64,000 nucleotides of DNA from Bradyrhizobium vignae (lineage in GTDB: Bacteria > Pseudomonadota > Alphaproteobacteria > Rhizobiales > Xanthobacteraceae). The notes under the pieces are model-generated. The model had not been told where the DNA came from. It searched no databases and saw nothing but the letters and a program-made list of their open reading frames with translations. Positions 16,354 through 24,807 of this stretch are shown in pieces. The stretch's first letter is position 1, and every line of letters starts with the position of its first letter. The DNA lies in assembly GCF_004114425.1 (NCBI RefSeq), contig NZ_RDQF01000001.1, positions 186,001 through 250,000 on the forward strand, written 5' to 3'. The translations under genes and the position numbers were made by a program.

Positions 16354-17598
16354 ATGTGGTTGAGGTCGTTCGTCGTTGCGGTCGCGTTGCAGTTGAGTGT
16401 GGTCGGGGCGAACGCGGCGGGGCCGTTCGGCTCCGTCAATGTCGGCAACTGGATCGGCGGCGCCTTCAGCAATGACGAGACGGGTGCTTTCTCGCATTGT
16501 GCAGCGACGACGCCCTACGCCAACGGCGTCATACTCGTGGTAGGCTACAATGCCGCCGGCACCTGGACGCTGGCCTTTGCGAGTCCCAGCTACCGCTTCA
16601 AACAGGGCGAGAACGCCGCGATCGACGTCATCTTCGACGGGCAGGAGCAAGCCAGGCTGTTCGCCACGGCAAACCAGCCGAACATGCTCACATCCGTCAT
16701 GCCTATCAACGTTGTGCGAACGTTTCAGAAGGCGAGTCTGATGGTCGCGACGAGCGGCCGCACCGCCTTGAATTTCGATCTGACATCGACCGGACCGGTG
16801 ATCGCCGCTTTGGCCAATTGCGTCACCAGGGTGAAAGCCGACGGGCTGAGCAAGGCGGGCGACTTTACCAAAGGAGCGGCCAAGCCGGCAGTGACGGCGG
16901 AGAAGCAGACATCACCGCCGGCCGGCGGCAAATCTGCCAGGACCAAGAGCGGCACCGGCTTCGTGGTCAGCACGAGCGGACACATCGTCACCAACCACCA
17001 TGTGATCGACGGCTGCGCCGGCGACATCAAGGGCAATCTCACCGGCGAGGCCGCAATGGTGCTGCGCGTGGTGTCGAGCGACGCCAACAACGATCTCGCC
17101 CTGATGCAGGCGCCATCGACGATGACATTCAAGGACTTTGCCCGGATCCGTGACCGCTCGATCCGCTCCGGCGACTCCGTGGTCGCGATCGGCTTTCCCT
17201 ATCACGGCATCCTGACCTCGGACTTCACCGTGACGACCGGCATCGTGAGCTCGCTCAGCGGCATGCGCAACGACTCGCGCTTCCTGCAGATCAGTGCGCC
17301 CGTACAGCCCGGCAACAGCGGCGGACCGCTGTTCGATAGCACCGGTCAGGTCGTGGGCGTGGTCACCGGAAAGATTCCGGCATTGCGCATCGCGGTGGCG
17401 ACCGGAAACATTCCCGAGAACATCAACTTCGCCATCAAGACGGGCGTGTTGCGCGACTTCCTCGACAATTCCGTAGTGCCCTATCAGACCGCCGAACCAA
17501 AGGGCGAGCTCAAGACCACCGACATCGCCGCCAACGCCCGGCCCTATACGATGCTGATCTCGTGCAATGCGACGGAGCAGGCGGACGCGAAGCGGTAG
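16354..17598 (+). CDS. secreted trypsin-like (HtrA/DegP-type) serine protease
   Basis: 414 residues. Signal peptide at residues 1-22 (FVVAVALQLSVVGANAA). An N-terminal domain of about 160 residues has no recognised family. A Lys/Pro-rich linker follows, then a chymotrypsin-fold protease with the triad visible: His in VTNHHVIDGC, Asp in NNDLALMQ, Ser in QPGNSGGPLF. No PDZ domain follows, unlike DegP. It probably acts in the periplasm in protein quality control or signalling. It is divergent from the uppS operon. Confidence 0.88.
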   Translation: MWLRSFVVAVALQLSVVGANAAGPFGSVNVGNWIGGAFSNDETGAFSHCAATTPYANGVILVVGYNAAGTWTLAFASPSYRFKQGENAAIDVIFDGQEQARLFATANQPNMLTSVMPINVVRTFQKASLMVATSGRTALNFDLTSTGPVIAALANCVTRVKADGLSKAGDFTKGAAKPAVTAEKQTSPPAGGKSARTKSGTGFVVSTSGHIVTNHHVIDGCAGDIKGNLTGEAAMVLRVVSSDANNDLALMQAPSTMTFKDFARIRDRSIRSGDSVVAIGFPYHGILTSDFTVTTGIVSSLSGMRNDSRFLQISAPVQPGNSGGPLFDSTGQVVGVVTGKIPALRIAVATGNIPENINFAIKTGVLRDFLDNSVVPYQTAEPKGELKTTDIAANARPYTMLISCNATEQADAKR

Positions 17599-17635
17599 CG
17601 TGGCGCGGAAGGATAGCTGCCTCGCCGCCTCGCGC

Positions 17636-17795
17636 TGTCATTCCCCGCGACCCGGCTACGCCAAGGCTTCGCCGCGGTCGAGGTCCAGGGGCGCCGAAGC
17701 TTTAGCGTAGGCGGCAGGCGGGGAATCCAGCGGCCTCTCGATTGAACCACGACCGCCTCGGAGTACTGGATCGCCCGGTCAAGCCGGGCGACGAC
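17636..17795. repeat. palindromic intergenic repeats
   Basis: Two repeat types lie in tandem. 17636-17725 is a long imperfect palindrome (TCATTCCCCGCGACCC ... GCGGGGAATCC). 17773-17789 is the perfect stem GCCCGGTCAAGCCGGGC, which recurs at 24625, 24696, 36416, 37907 and 38240. Confidence 0.7.
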
Positions 17796-17826
17796 ACCTT
17801 TGATGGGATCCGGCGTGCCCCTACCC

Positions 17827-18564
17827 TCACCCGTGGCAGCACGCCGCCTTCGCCGGCTGCGGCTCGTACTGGTCGCGCAGGCGGACCCAGTCCATCGGAT
17901 AGGGCAGACCCTCCTCGTGACGACCGAGCGGCGTGAGATCGAGATATTGATAGGCGGCGTTCATCATGTCGAGGCCGCGGGCGAAGCAGGAATAGGTGTG
18001 GAAGATCTCACCGGCTTCGCCGCGGTAAAACACGCTGATGCCGGGCAGCTCGGGGCCGTAGATTGGCGTAGTGCCGAAATTGTACATCGGCTTTCCGGTC
18101 GCGATCTCTTCGCGCGAGAACGTCACGCCGTAGTCCCGATTGAAATCGTTGTCGCCCGAGGAGACCCAGTCGAAGGTCCAGCCCATCCGCTTCTTGAAGG
18201 CTTCGAGCTTTGTGCTGGGCGCCAGCGAGACCGCAGCCATGGACGTGTCGCGCGCGGCCAGATGCGGCACCATGCGCTCGAAGCCGTCGGCCCAAAACGA
18301 GCAGCTCTTGCAGGCAGCGTCCCAGTCGGGCGCGAACATCACGTGCTGGACGATGAGCTGCGGGCGGCCTTTGAAGAGATCGGAAAGCGTGACCTTGCCG
18401 TTCGGCCCGCTGAAGACGTAGGTCTTGTCGACCTTCACCCAGGGAAGCTGGCGGCGCTCCTCGGCAACCCGTTCGCGGGCCTGCGTCAACTCCTTCTCGC
18501 GAGCCAGAAGGGCCTTGCGCGCCGCAATCCATTGCTCGCGCGAAACGATTTGATGTTGCTGCAT
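17827..18564 (-). CDS. DUF899 family thioredoxin-like protein
   Basis: 245 residues with the marks of this family: start QIVSREQWIAARKALLAREKE, then FAPDWDAACKSCSFWADGF with a CxxC pair, and end TPLGRHEEGLP plus WVRLRDQYE. The fold is thioredoxin-like; activity is not known. Last of three co-directional genes, 18 bp after the SRPBCC gene, a grouping common in proteobacteria. Confidence 0.92.
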   Translation of the reverse strand: MQQHQIVSREQWIAARKALLAREKELTQARERVAEERRQLPWVKVDKTYVFSGPNGKVTLSDLFKGRPQLIVQHVMFAPDWDAACKSCSFWADGFERMVPHLAARDTSMAAVSLAPSTKLEAFKKRMGWTFDWVSSGDNDFNRDYGVTFSREEIATGKPMYNFGTTPIYGPELPGISVFYRGEAGEIFHTYSCFARGLDMMNAAYQYLDLTPLGRHEEGLPYPMDWVRLRDQYEPQPAKAACCHG

Positions 18565-18582
18565 GATACTCTCCTTTGGAGC

Positions 18583-19053
18583 TCAGGCGACGAAGGCATC
18601 GAGCTTGTCGAAGAACGAGCTCCAGCCGCGCTGGTGGTTGTCGCGTGCGGTCTCGTCGAAGAACTGGGCGTGATGGAAGATCATCAAGGTGCCGGCACCG
18701 TCCGGCTTCAGCGAGATCGTCACCAGCGATTCGCGTTCCGGCGTCGAGTGCCAGGCCCAGGTGAAGACCAGGCGCTCGCTCGGCACCACTTCGCGATAGG
18801 TGCCGCCGGCCTCGAAATACTCGCCGTCGTCGCGGACGAAGCTGATGCGAAAGCGGCCACCGATGCGGACGTCGAGATCGGCTTGCAACGTCGCCGGCTT
18901 CATGTTCGGCGGCCCGAACCACTGCGCTAGCTGCTCGGCTTGCGTCCAGGCGGCGAAGACTTTTTCCGGCCGCGCGCGGAGCCGGCGCGTGAGCGTGAGG
19001 CTTGGTCGATCTGCTGGCGGGCGTTCAGCGGCGTTGACGGCGGTGGCGGCCAT
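18583..19053 (-). CDS. SRPBCC/AHSA1 domain protein
   Basis: 156 residues. The START-like fold shows in LTLTRRLRARPEKVFAAWT, QWFGPPNMKP, GGRFRISF and SERLVFTWAW, ending GWSSFFDKLDAFVA. Such proteins bind hydrophobic ligands in a deep cavity. Its 5' end overlaps the regulator gene by 127 bp in another frame, so translation is coupled. Middle gene of the ArsR-SRPBCC-DUF899 operon. Confidence 0.9.
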   Translation of the reverse strand: MAATAVNAAERPPADRPSLTLTRRLRARPEKVFAAWTQAEQLAQWFGPPNMKPATLQADLDVRIGGRFRISFVRDDGEYFEAGGTYREVVPSERLVFTWAWHSTPERESLVTISLKPDGAGTLMIFHHAQFFDETARDNHQRGWSSFFDKLDAFVA

Positions 19054-19382
19054 GTCTCTTCCTCCACGAAGGCGGCAAGACGGTCGAGATTGTCGGACCA
19101 GAACTGCGCATAGCGATTGAGCCAGTTCATCGCCTGCTCCATCGGCCGTGCGGTAAGCCGGCAGACCACGGTGCGGCCGGTCTTCTCCCGCACGATCAGG
19201 CCTGCATCCGTGAGCACGTCGAGATGCTTCATGATCGCCGGAAGCGAGACCGGAAACGGCGCGGCCAGCTCGCTCACCGACAGGCTGCGCTGCTCGCCGA
19301 GGCGCGCCAGCAATGCACGCCGCGTCGGGTCGGAGAGCGCCGCGAAGGTCCGGTCCAGTGCCTCGTCCTGATACTTAACCAT
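18927..19382 (-). CDS. ArsR-family (SdpR-like) regulator
   Basis: 151 residues. Winged helix at residues 8-90: RTFAALSDPTRRALLARL, then LSVSELAAPFPVSLPAIMKHLDVLTDAGLI. No metal-binding cysteines, as in the branch paired with SRPBCC genes. The last ~40 residues (PPPPSTPLNARQQ onward) overlap the next gene in another frame and are not part of the fold. A palindrome covers the start codon, suggesting self-repression. Confidence 0.88.
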   Translation of the reverse strand: MVKYQDEALDRTFAALSDPTRRALLARLGEQRSLSVSELAAPFPVSLPAIMKHLDVLTDAGLIVREKTGRTVVCRLTARPMEQAMNWLNRYAQFWSDNLDRLAAFVEEETWPPPPSTPLNARQQIDQASRSRAGSARGRKKSSPPGRKPSS

Positions 19383-19392
19383 GTGGTTTAGT
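19373..19392. promoter_or_regulatory. palindromic operator over the ArsR-gene start
   Basis: ACTTAACCATGTGGTTTAGT has 9-base arms with one mismatch. It includes the ATG at 19382. AACCATATGGTT-type sites of this form are seen in front of ArsR-SRPBCC operons; binding by the regulator is inferred. Confidence 0.55.
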
Positions 19393-19482
19393 ATAGAAGC
19401 GAGCGGGGCAGCGTCAAGCCGGAACCCGCGGGCGCGGGTGCGCACGACTGCGTGATCAGGATGAGGCCAGTATGAAGCGTGA

Positions 19483-19761
19483 TCAGTAGGGCGCGGCGGG
19501 CCGCGCGCGCCGGTGCGGCCGCGGCTGCGGGATTTGTTGCTGGCCATAGGCGAAGCGAGGATTGCGATCGCAGTACAGCAGCCGCCCGGACACGCTCGCC
19601 TGGCACTGCTCATAGGTGCTGTAGGCGCATTCGCCGGGATAGTCATACTCGCCGCCCCGGGCGCACCAGGGGTAATCGAGGGCTGCCGCCGGCGTGATGG
19701 TGACGAAGCCGGCAACGACCGTCGCGCACAGCGTCAGCAGTGCCAATTGCGTCTTGCGCAT
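19483..19761 (-). CDS. DUF3551 family small secreted protein
   Basis: 92 residues from the ATG at 19761. Signal peptide (QLALLTLCATVVAGFVTITPAAA), then the family pattern DYPWCARGGEYDYPGECAYSTYEQC...CDRNPRFAY with four conserved cysteines and a basic, Pro-rich tail. Bradyrhizobium genomes carry many copies. Periplasmic, function unknown. Confidence 0.9.
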   Translation of the reverse strand: MRKTQLALLTLCATVVAGFVTITPAAALDYPWCARGGEYDYPGECAYSTYEQCQASVSGRLLYCDRNPRFAYGQQQIPQPRPHRRARPAAPY

Positions 19762-19857
19762 GACCGCAACTCCTTTGCTCACGACGCGAGATACGCGCCA
19801 TCTACCATCAGGTTTCGTCGCACGGCTTTATTCCGGATCATGGCATCGCGCGCGCAA

Positions 19858-19885
19858 GAAAAAAGCCCTGCCGAACGGCAGGGCT
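19858..19885 (-). terminator. intrinsic terminator of the Bug receptor gene
   Basis: On the minus strand, AGCCCTGCC-GTTC-GGCAGGGCT is followed by a T run. It lies 25 bp after the stop of the gene ending at 19910. Confidence 0.88.
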
Positions 19886-19909
19886 CCCCTTTCAGGCATC
19901 ACAAGATCG

Positions 19910-20884
19910 CTACTCGACCTTCAGGCCGGCGAACTCGACGACCTTCTTCCACTTCTCGGTCTCGGCCTTGATCTCCTCGCCGAACGCCTCCGGCGTCTGC
20001 ACCCGAGGCTCGCCGCCGAGCTCGACCAGGCGCTTGGCCATGTCGGGCTCTTTCATCAGCGCGTTGATCTCGCTGTTGAGCTTGGTGATGATCTCCTTCG
20101 GCGTGTTCTTCGGCGCTCCCATGCCGAACAGCGCGCTCGCCTCATAGCCCTTGACGGTCTCGGCGATCGCCTGCACGTCCGGCAATTGCGGCGAGCGCTC
20201 CGCGGTGGTGACGCCGATCGCGCGCAGCGAGCCGGAGCGGATGTGCTGGATGATCGAGGGCATGTTGTCGAAGATCACCTGCACCTGGCCGCCGAGCATG
20301 TCGGTGATTGCGGGCGCAGCGCCGCGATAGGGCACGTGCTGCATCTTGCAGCCGGTCATGGCCATGAACATCTCGCCGGACAGATGCACCGAGGTGCCGT
20401 TGCCGGACGAGGCCATGTTCACCTTGCCGGGATTGGCCTTCACGTACTCGATGAACTCGGCGACGTTCTTGGCCGGCACGTCCTTGTTGACGGTCATCAC
20501 GTTCGGCACGCGCTGGAACGAGGCGACCGGCGCGATGTCGCGCACGAAGTTGAACTTCAGATTGGCGTAGAGCGAAGCGTTGATGTAGTTGGCGGGATTG
20601 ACCAGCTGCAGCGTGTAGCCGTCGGGCTCGGCGTTGATGACTGATTCGGTCGCGATATTGTTCCCGGCGCCGGGCTTGTTCTCGATCACGAATTGCTGGC
20701 CGAGCTTTTCCGAGAGCCGCTGGCCGATCAGCCGCGCCAGGATGTCCGTGGCCCCGCCCGGCGGATAGCCGACCACCCATTTCACCGGACGTGCCGGATA
20801 ATCGGCGGCAACAGCCTTCGACAGCGGGGTGGCTGCAAGCGGACTGGCGGCGAGCAGGCCCAGCGCGGTACGGCGAGTGATCAT
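19910..20884 (-). CDS. Bug/TctC-family periplasmic solute receptor
   Basis: 324 residues from the ATG at 20884. An N-terminal twin-arginine-like signal (TRRTALGLLAASPLAATP), then the Bug-family pattern: YPARPVKWVVGYPPGGATD, FVIENKPGAGNNIATE, HVPYRGAAPAITDMLGGQV. These bind small carboxylates for tripartite tricarboxylate transporters, but no TctA/TctB genes are near. It is divergent from a VOC protein gene 124 bp away. Confidence 0.93.
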   Translation of the reverse strand: MITRRTALGLLAASPLAATPLSKAVAADYPARPVKWVVGYPPGGATDILARLIGQRLSEKLGQQFVIENKPGAGNNIATESVINAEPDGYTLQLVNPANYINASLYANLKFNFVRDIAPVASFQRVPNVMTVNKDVPAKNVAEFIEYVKANPGKVNMASSGNGTSVHLSGEMFMAMTGCKMQHVPYRGAAPAITDMLGGQVQVIFDNMPSIIQHIRSGSLRAIGVTTAERSPQLPDVQAIAETVKGYEASALFGMGAPKNTPKEIITKLNSEINALMKEPDMAKRLVELGGEPRVQTPEAFGEEIKAETEKWKKVVEFAGLKVE

Positions 20885-21008
20885 CTCAAGGGTTCTCCCA
20901 GTGTTGTTCTTGAAAGTCGGATAGCTTGAACGTCGCGGCGGCGCGGTTGTAACAAAGCTTGCCGCAGGCGGAAAGTGCGCGGGGCGCATCACGACGAAAG
21001 GATGAGAC

Positions 21009-21419
21009 ATGCCGGTCAAGGTTCATGCCCTGGATCATCTCGTGATCAATGTCAGCGATGTCGCGGCGACGGCGGAGTGGTACCGCAAGATTCTCGGCAT
21101 GGAAGTCAAGGTGTTCGATCCGGGCGGCGGCAAAGCGCCGCGGACTTTCCTCGAGTTCGGTAACCAGAGGATCAACGTCCGGCAGCGCGATGCCGACAGA
21201 GTGGAGTGGTTCACCGCGAATCATCCGACCGCCGGCAGCGAGGATCTGTGCTTCCTCACCTCGGCCACACCGGACGAGGTGGTGGCACATTTGCGGGCAC
21301 ATGGCGTTGCGATCGAGGCGGGCCCAGGCCCGAGGCAAGGCGCCCGCGGCACGCTGCGCTCGGTCTATTGCCGCGATCCCGATGGCAGCTTGATCGAGAT
21401 ATCGTCGTACGAGGACTGA
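21009..21419 (+). CDS. VOC family (glyoxalase/dioxygenase fold) protein
   Basis: 136 residues starting MPVKVHALDHLVINVSDV. The metal-binding pattern is His in the first strand (LDHLV) and Glu in the last (GSLIEISSY), with CRDPDG before it, as in glyoxalase I and extradiol-type proteins. One subunit carries two beta-alpha-beta-beta-beta units. Substrate unknown. Confidence 0.9.
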   Translation: MPVKVHALDHLVINVSDVAATAEWYRKILGMEVKVFDPGGGKAPRTFLEFGNQRINVRQRDADRVEWFTANHPTAGSEDLCFLTSATPDEVVAHLRAHGVAIEAGPGPRQGARGTLRSVYCRDPDGSLIEISSYED

Positions 21420-21425
21420 GGCGCA

Positions 21426-21500
21426 GCGAAGCAAATCCAGACTGTTTCCGCGGAGTGAACCTGGATTGTTTCGTCGCAAGGGCTCCTCGCAATGACGGGA
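21426..21500. repeat. palindromic dispersed repeat (GCGACGAAGCAA type)
   Basis: Inverted arms GCGAAGCAAATCCAG and CTGGATTGTTTCGTCGC, then GGGCTCCTCGCAATGACGG. The same sequence, inverted, lies at 54060-54108, where it is part of a coding sequence. Confidence 0.75.
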
Positions 21501-21604
21501 GAGATGGGGTGCTCCGATTTGCACCCCGCGCCATCTGGTGGCAGGAAGACGCAATAATCCAAAGACAGCCGCCAGCAAGATGCAGGGCTGCACCGGGAGG
21601 AACC

Positions 21605-23185
21605 ATGCCAGTTCAACAGACCGCCGCCGGAATCGTGAGCCCGTTCGACGGGCTCGACGTGCCCTGGCTGCTCAAGCTGCGCGCCGAGGTCCGGCGTGAT
21701 CATCCGTTCCTGATCTGGGCTCCGTTCGACGCGCCGGCGCGGCGCTGGAGCTATGGTGAGTTTCACGAGCGGGTCGGCGCGCTTGCGGCGGGGCTCGCCA
21801 GGCGCGGCGTCAAGCCCGGCGAATACGTGCTCATTCACCTCGACAACTGCATCGAGGCGCTGCTGGCCTGGTTTGCCTGTGTCGAGTTAGGGGCCGTCGC
21901 GGTCACCACCAACACGCGCTCAGCGCCCGCCGAGATCGAATATTTCGCCGATCATTGCGGCGCGGTCGCTGCGATCACGCAGCCGGCCTATGCGGAAGTC
22001 GTCGCGCAGAATTGCCGCAACATTCGCTGGATGGCGGTGACCTCGCATGACGCCGGCACAGCGCCTGCGCAGGCGGTCTCACGCGGCGACGGTTTTGAAT
22101 CCCTGTTCGCCGACAGCGCCGATCGTCCGAGGCGCGCGACCGATCCGCTCGCGCCGTGCAGCGTGCAGTACACGTCGGGCACGACATCACGGCCGAAAGC
22201 GGTGCTGTGGACCCATGCCAACGCGCTGTGGGGCGGCAAGATCAATGCCGCGCATGAGGACCTTCACGCCGAGGACGTGCACCAGACCTATCTCCCGCTG
22301 TTCCACACCAATGCGCTGGCCTACTCCATGCTGGCGGCACTGTGGGTCGGGGCGACTTGCGTGATCCAGCCGCGCTTCTCCGCGAGCCGGTTCTGGGGCG
22401 TCGCGCGCGAGCACGGCTCGACTTGGACCTCGACGATTCCGTTCTGCATGAAAGCGCTGCTCGAGCAGGAGATCCCGAAGGACCACAAATTCCGCCTGTG
22501 GGGCAGTGCGATCAACGAGCCGCCGGCCTTCGCCGCGTTCGGCGTCAAGATCATCGGCTGGTGGGGCATGACCGAGACCATCACCCACGGCATTGTCGGC
22601 GAGGTCGACCAGCCCAACATCCCGATGTCGATCGGCCGCGCCGCGCCGGAATATGAAATCCGTATCACCGGCGATGATGGACGGCCGACCGAGGTCGGCG
22701 ACACCGGCAATCTCGCGATCAAGGGCATCCCGGGCCTGTCGCTGTTCGCCGAGTACCTGCACAACGAGAAGGCGACGCGCGAGAGTTTTGACGAGCACGG
22801 CTTCTTCCTCACCGGCGACCGCGTCGAGCGGCTTCAGAACGGCTTCATCAAGTTCGGCGACCGCGCCAAGGACATGCTGAAGGTCGGCGGCGAGAACGTC
22901 GCGGCCTCCGAGATCGAGCAGGTGATCGCGCTGGTGCCGGGCGTGCGGGAAGCTGCCGTGGTGGCGAAGAAGCATCCGATGCTGGACGAGGTGCCGGTCG
23001 TCTTCATCATCCCGCAAGGCGGCGTCGCGGGTGCTGCGCCGGACCTGCATGATCGCGTGATGGAAGCCTGCCGCAAGGGCCTCGCCGACTTCAAGCTGCC
23101 GCGCGAGATCAGGCTGGTCGACGACATGCCGCGCTCGACGCTGGAGAAGGTGGCGAAGGCGGAGCTGAGGAAGATGGTGGGGTGA
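21605..23185 (+). CDS. AMP-dependent acyl-CoA ligase
   Basis: 526 residues from the ATG at 21605. The P-loop reads QYTSGTTSRPKAVLWTH, followed by the A5 motif GWWGMTETITHG, then FFLTGDRVERL and the hinge GDRAKDMLKVGGENVAASEIE, with the catalytic Lys near the end (STLEKVAKAEL). It activates a carboxylic acid to an acyl-CoA via acyl-AMP. It is most like crotonobetaine/carnitine-CoA ligases. No beta-oxidation genes lie beside it, so the substrate is open. Confidence 0.92.
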   Translation: MPVQQTAAGIVSPFDGLDVPWLLKLRAEVRRDHPFLIWAPFDAPARRWSYGEFHERVGALAAGLARRGVKPGEYVLIHLDNCIEALLAWFACVELGAVAVTTNTRSAPAEIEYFADHCGAVAAITQPAYAEVVAQNCRNIRWMAVTSHDAGTAPAQAVSRGDGFESLFADSADRPRRATDPLAPCSVQYTSGTTSRPKAVLWTHANALWGGKINAAHEDLHAEDVHQTYLPLFHTNALAYSMLAALWVGATCVIQPRFSASRFWGVAREHGSTWTSTIPFCMKALLEQEIPKDHKFRLWGSAINEPPAFAAFGVKIIGWWGMTETITHGIVGEVDQPNIPMSIGRAAPEYEIRITGDDGRPTEVGDTGNLAIKGIPGLSLFAEYLHNEKATRESFDEHGFFLTGDRVERLQNGFIKFGDRAKDMLKVGGENVAASEIEQVIALVPGVREAAVVAKKHPMLDEVPVVFIIPQGGVAGAAPDLHDRVMEACRKGLADFKLPREIRLVDDMPRSTLEKVAKAELRKMVG

Positions 23186-23195
23186 TCTAGTCGTT

Positions 23196-23290
23196 CCCGG
23201 GCGATGCAGAGCACCGAACCCGGAACCTCGAGATTCTCAGGTGCGCAATTGCGCACCATAGTTCGCGCTTCGCGCGCCGCGGAATGACGG
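23196..23290. repeat. palindromic dispersed repeat with GGTGCGCAATTGCGCACC core
   Basis: The 18-bp core at 23240-23257 is a perfect palindrome. Flanks CGTTCCCGGGC and CGCGGAATGACGG match the ends of a repeat type common in Bradyrhizobium; related ends lie at 30742-30842. Confidence 0.7.
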
Positions 23291-23299
23291 ATTAGATCG

Positions 23300-24394
23300 T
23301 CAGAACGACCCCAGCGCCACGGGCCGGAAGGCCTGCAGCAGCTGCTGATCCAGCTTGCCGCCCATGCCTTCCATCATCGCGAAGGCGCGGGAGTGGGTGA
23401 AGGGCATGCGGTAGGCGCGCTTCTCCACCAGGGCGGCGTAGATGTCGACAATCGTCGTCAGGCGCACGATGTCGCTGATCTGGTTCGACGACAGGCCGTT
23501 CGGGTAGCCGGAGCCGTCGAGGAATTCATGATGATGCAGCACCACGTCGAGCATCTCCGGCGGGAAGCCGCCTTGGGCAGCGAGCGCGTCATAGCCGCGG
23601 CGCGGATGCTGGCGGACCTCCGCCATCTCCTCGTCGGTGAGCCTGCCCGGCTTGTCGAGCAGCGCGGCCGGAACGAAGGCCTTGCCGACGTCGTGCAGCA
23701 GCGCTGCGCGCGTCAGGCGGCGCTGGTCGTCCTCGCGCATGCCGAGATGCTGGGCGAAAGCGACGGCGAAGCCGGTGACGAACAGGCAATGGCGGTAGCT
23801 GCCGACATGATGGCAGCCGACCGTGGTGAGCCATTCGCGCAGCGAGGAATGCTTGATCGCCTTCAGGATCTTGCTCTCGGCCGCGATGACGTCGTCGAAG
23901 GTCAGGGGCACGCCGAGCGGCAGCTTCTCGAACATCTTGGTCAGCACCGCGTGCGCCGCCGCGACGCCGCGGTTGAGCGTCTTGCCGCGATCGGTGGCGT
24001 CATAGGCGGCCGTATCAGGGAAAGCGGCGCGGATGCGCTGAAGGATCGCGTCCGCCTGGAGCGGCCGTGAGATGGTGTCGGTGGCCCCTAACGCCCAGGC
24101 CTGCATGGTGCCGTGATGCAGGGCGTCCGCGAGCACGAACAGCCGCGGCATCGAACGGTAGGCATCGCCGCGCAGCTTGTTGCGTACCCGCTGCACACTC
24201 TCGGGCGAGCGCAGGTTGATGTCGACCACGAGGCCGGAGAGATCGCGCGCCGGCTGGGCGGGAATCTCTTCCGTCGTCACCGTGGAGACGTCACCGACCG
24301 CTTTCAAGATGCTGGCGAGCTCGCTGCTCCCGTCGCTGCGATCGGAGGCGAGCAGAAGCCGACGGTTGGCGGCGGGTTTGGCTGAGGCGCTCAT
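23300..24394 (-). CDS. HD-GYP domain response-regulator-like protein
   Basis: 364 residues. Residues 1-130 look like a degenerate receiver domain (LLLASDRSDGSSELASILKAVG, LVVDINLRSPES). Residues 170-350 are an HD-GYP domain with AALLHDVGKAFVP and HHHEFLDGSGYPNGL. HD-GYP enzymes hydrolyse cyclic-di-GMP. The GYP signature is intact though the usual Trp before DGSGYP is Leu. It is the third cyclic-di-GMP protein in the window. Confidence 0.9.
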   Translation of the reverse strand: MSASAKPAANRRLLLASDRSDGSSELASILKAVGDVSTVTTEEIPAQPARDLSGLVVDINLRSPESVQRVRNKLRGDAYRSMPRLFVLADALHHGTMQAWALGATDTISRPLQADAILQRIRAAFPDTAAYDATDRGKTLNRGVAAAHAVLTKMFEKLPLGVPLTFDDVIAAESKILKAIKHSSLREWLTTVGCHHVGSYRHCLFVTGFAVAFAQHLGMREDDQRRLTRAALLHDVGKAFVPAALLDKPGRLTDEEMAEVRQHPRRGYDALAAQGGFPPEMLDVVLHHHEFLDGSGYPNGLSSNQISDIVRLTTIVDIYAALVEKRAYRMPFTHSRAFAMMEGMGGKLDQQLLQAFRPVALGSF

Positions 24395-24618
24395 GACTTC
24401 CCCAAAGCACGGAACTGGATTTGGCGTCAGCCTAAGCCGGATCAGGTTCCCCGGGCCTTAAGAGGCGTGCTCAATGGAACCTTGGGGAATAGGGTGCAAT
24501 TTTAGGGATTGGGGTTCCGGGAGGGGGAGCTTCGAAGCCGCGAAAACAACCCCATGCACAGTAGAACGGGCATTGATAACACAGAGGAATTTTGGATGCT
24601 GTCGCCCCACCCTCCGTT

Positions 24619-24720
24619 GTCGTCGCCCGGCTTGACCGGGCGACCCAGTACGCCGTGACGGCGCGGCTGAACCGAAAAGCCGCGGCGTACTGGATGCCCC
24701 GGTCAAGCCGGGGCATGACA
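24619..24720. repeat. composite palindromic unit, non-coding
   Basis: Left stem GCCCGGCTTGACCGGGC and right stem GCCCCGGTCAAGCCGGGGC are inverted relative to each other, about 54 bases apart, with GTACGCCGTG...CGCGGCGTAC between. It ends in ATGAC. Same design as the units at 36412-36494 and 37892-38263. Confidence 0.75.
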
Positions 24721-24751
24721 GTGAGGGTGTGGAGGCGGCTTCCCCAAAACA

Positions 24752-24781
24752 GATCCGCCGGAGGTTACCCTCCGGCGGATC
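24752..24781 (-). terminator. intrinsic terminator of the molybdenum hydroxylase operon
   Basis: A 13-bp perfect stem (GATCCGCCGGAGG and complement) with a 4-base loop, followed on the minus strand by TGTTTTG. It lies 26 bp after the stop at 24808. Confidence 0.82.
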
Positions 24782-24807
24782 ATCTCGTTTGGCGATCGCG
24801 GCTCAGC

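Larger units (their letters stand above)
24395..24807. other. 413-bp intergenic region
   Basis: Holds a composite palindromic repeat (24619-24720) and the terminator of the molybdenum hydroxylase operon (24752-24781). No gene seen. Confidence 0.7.
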
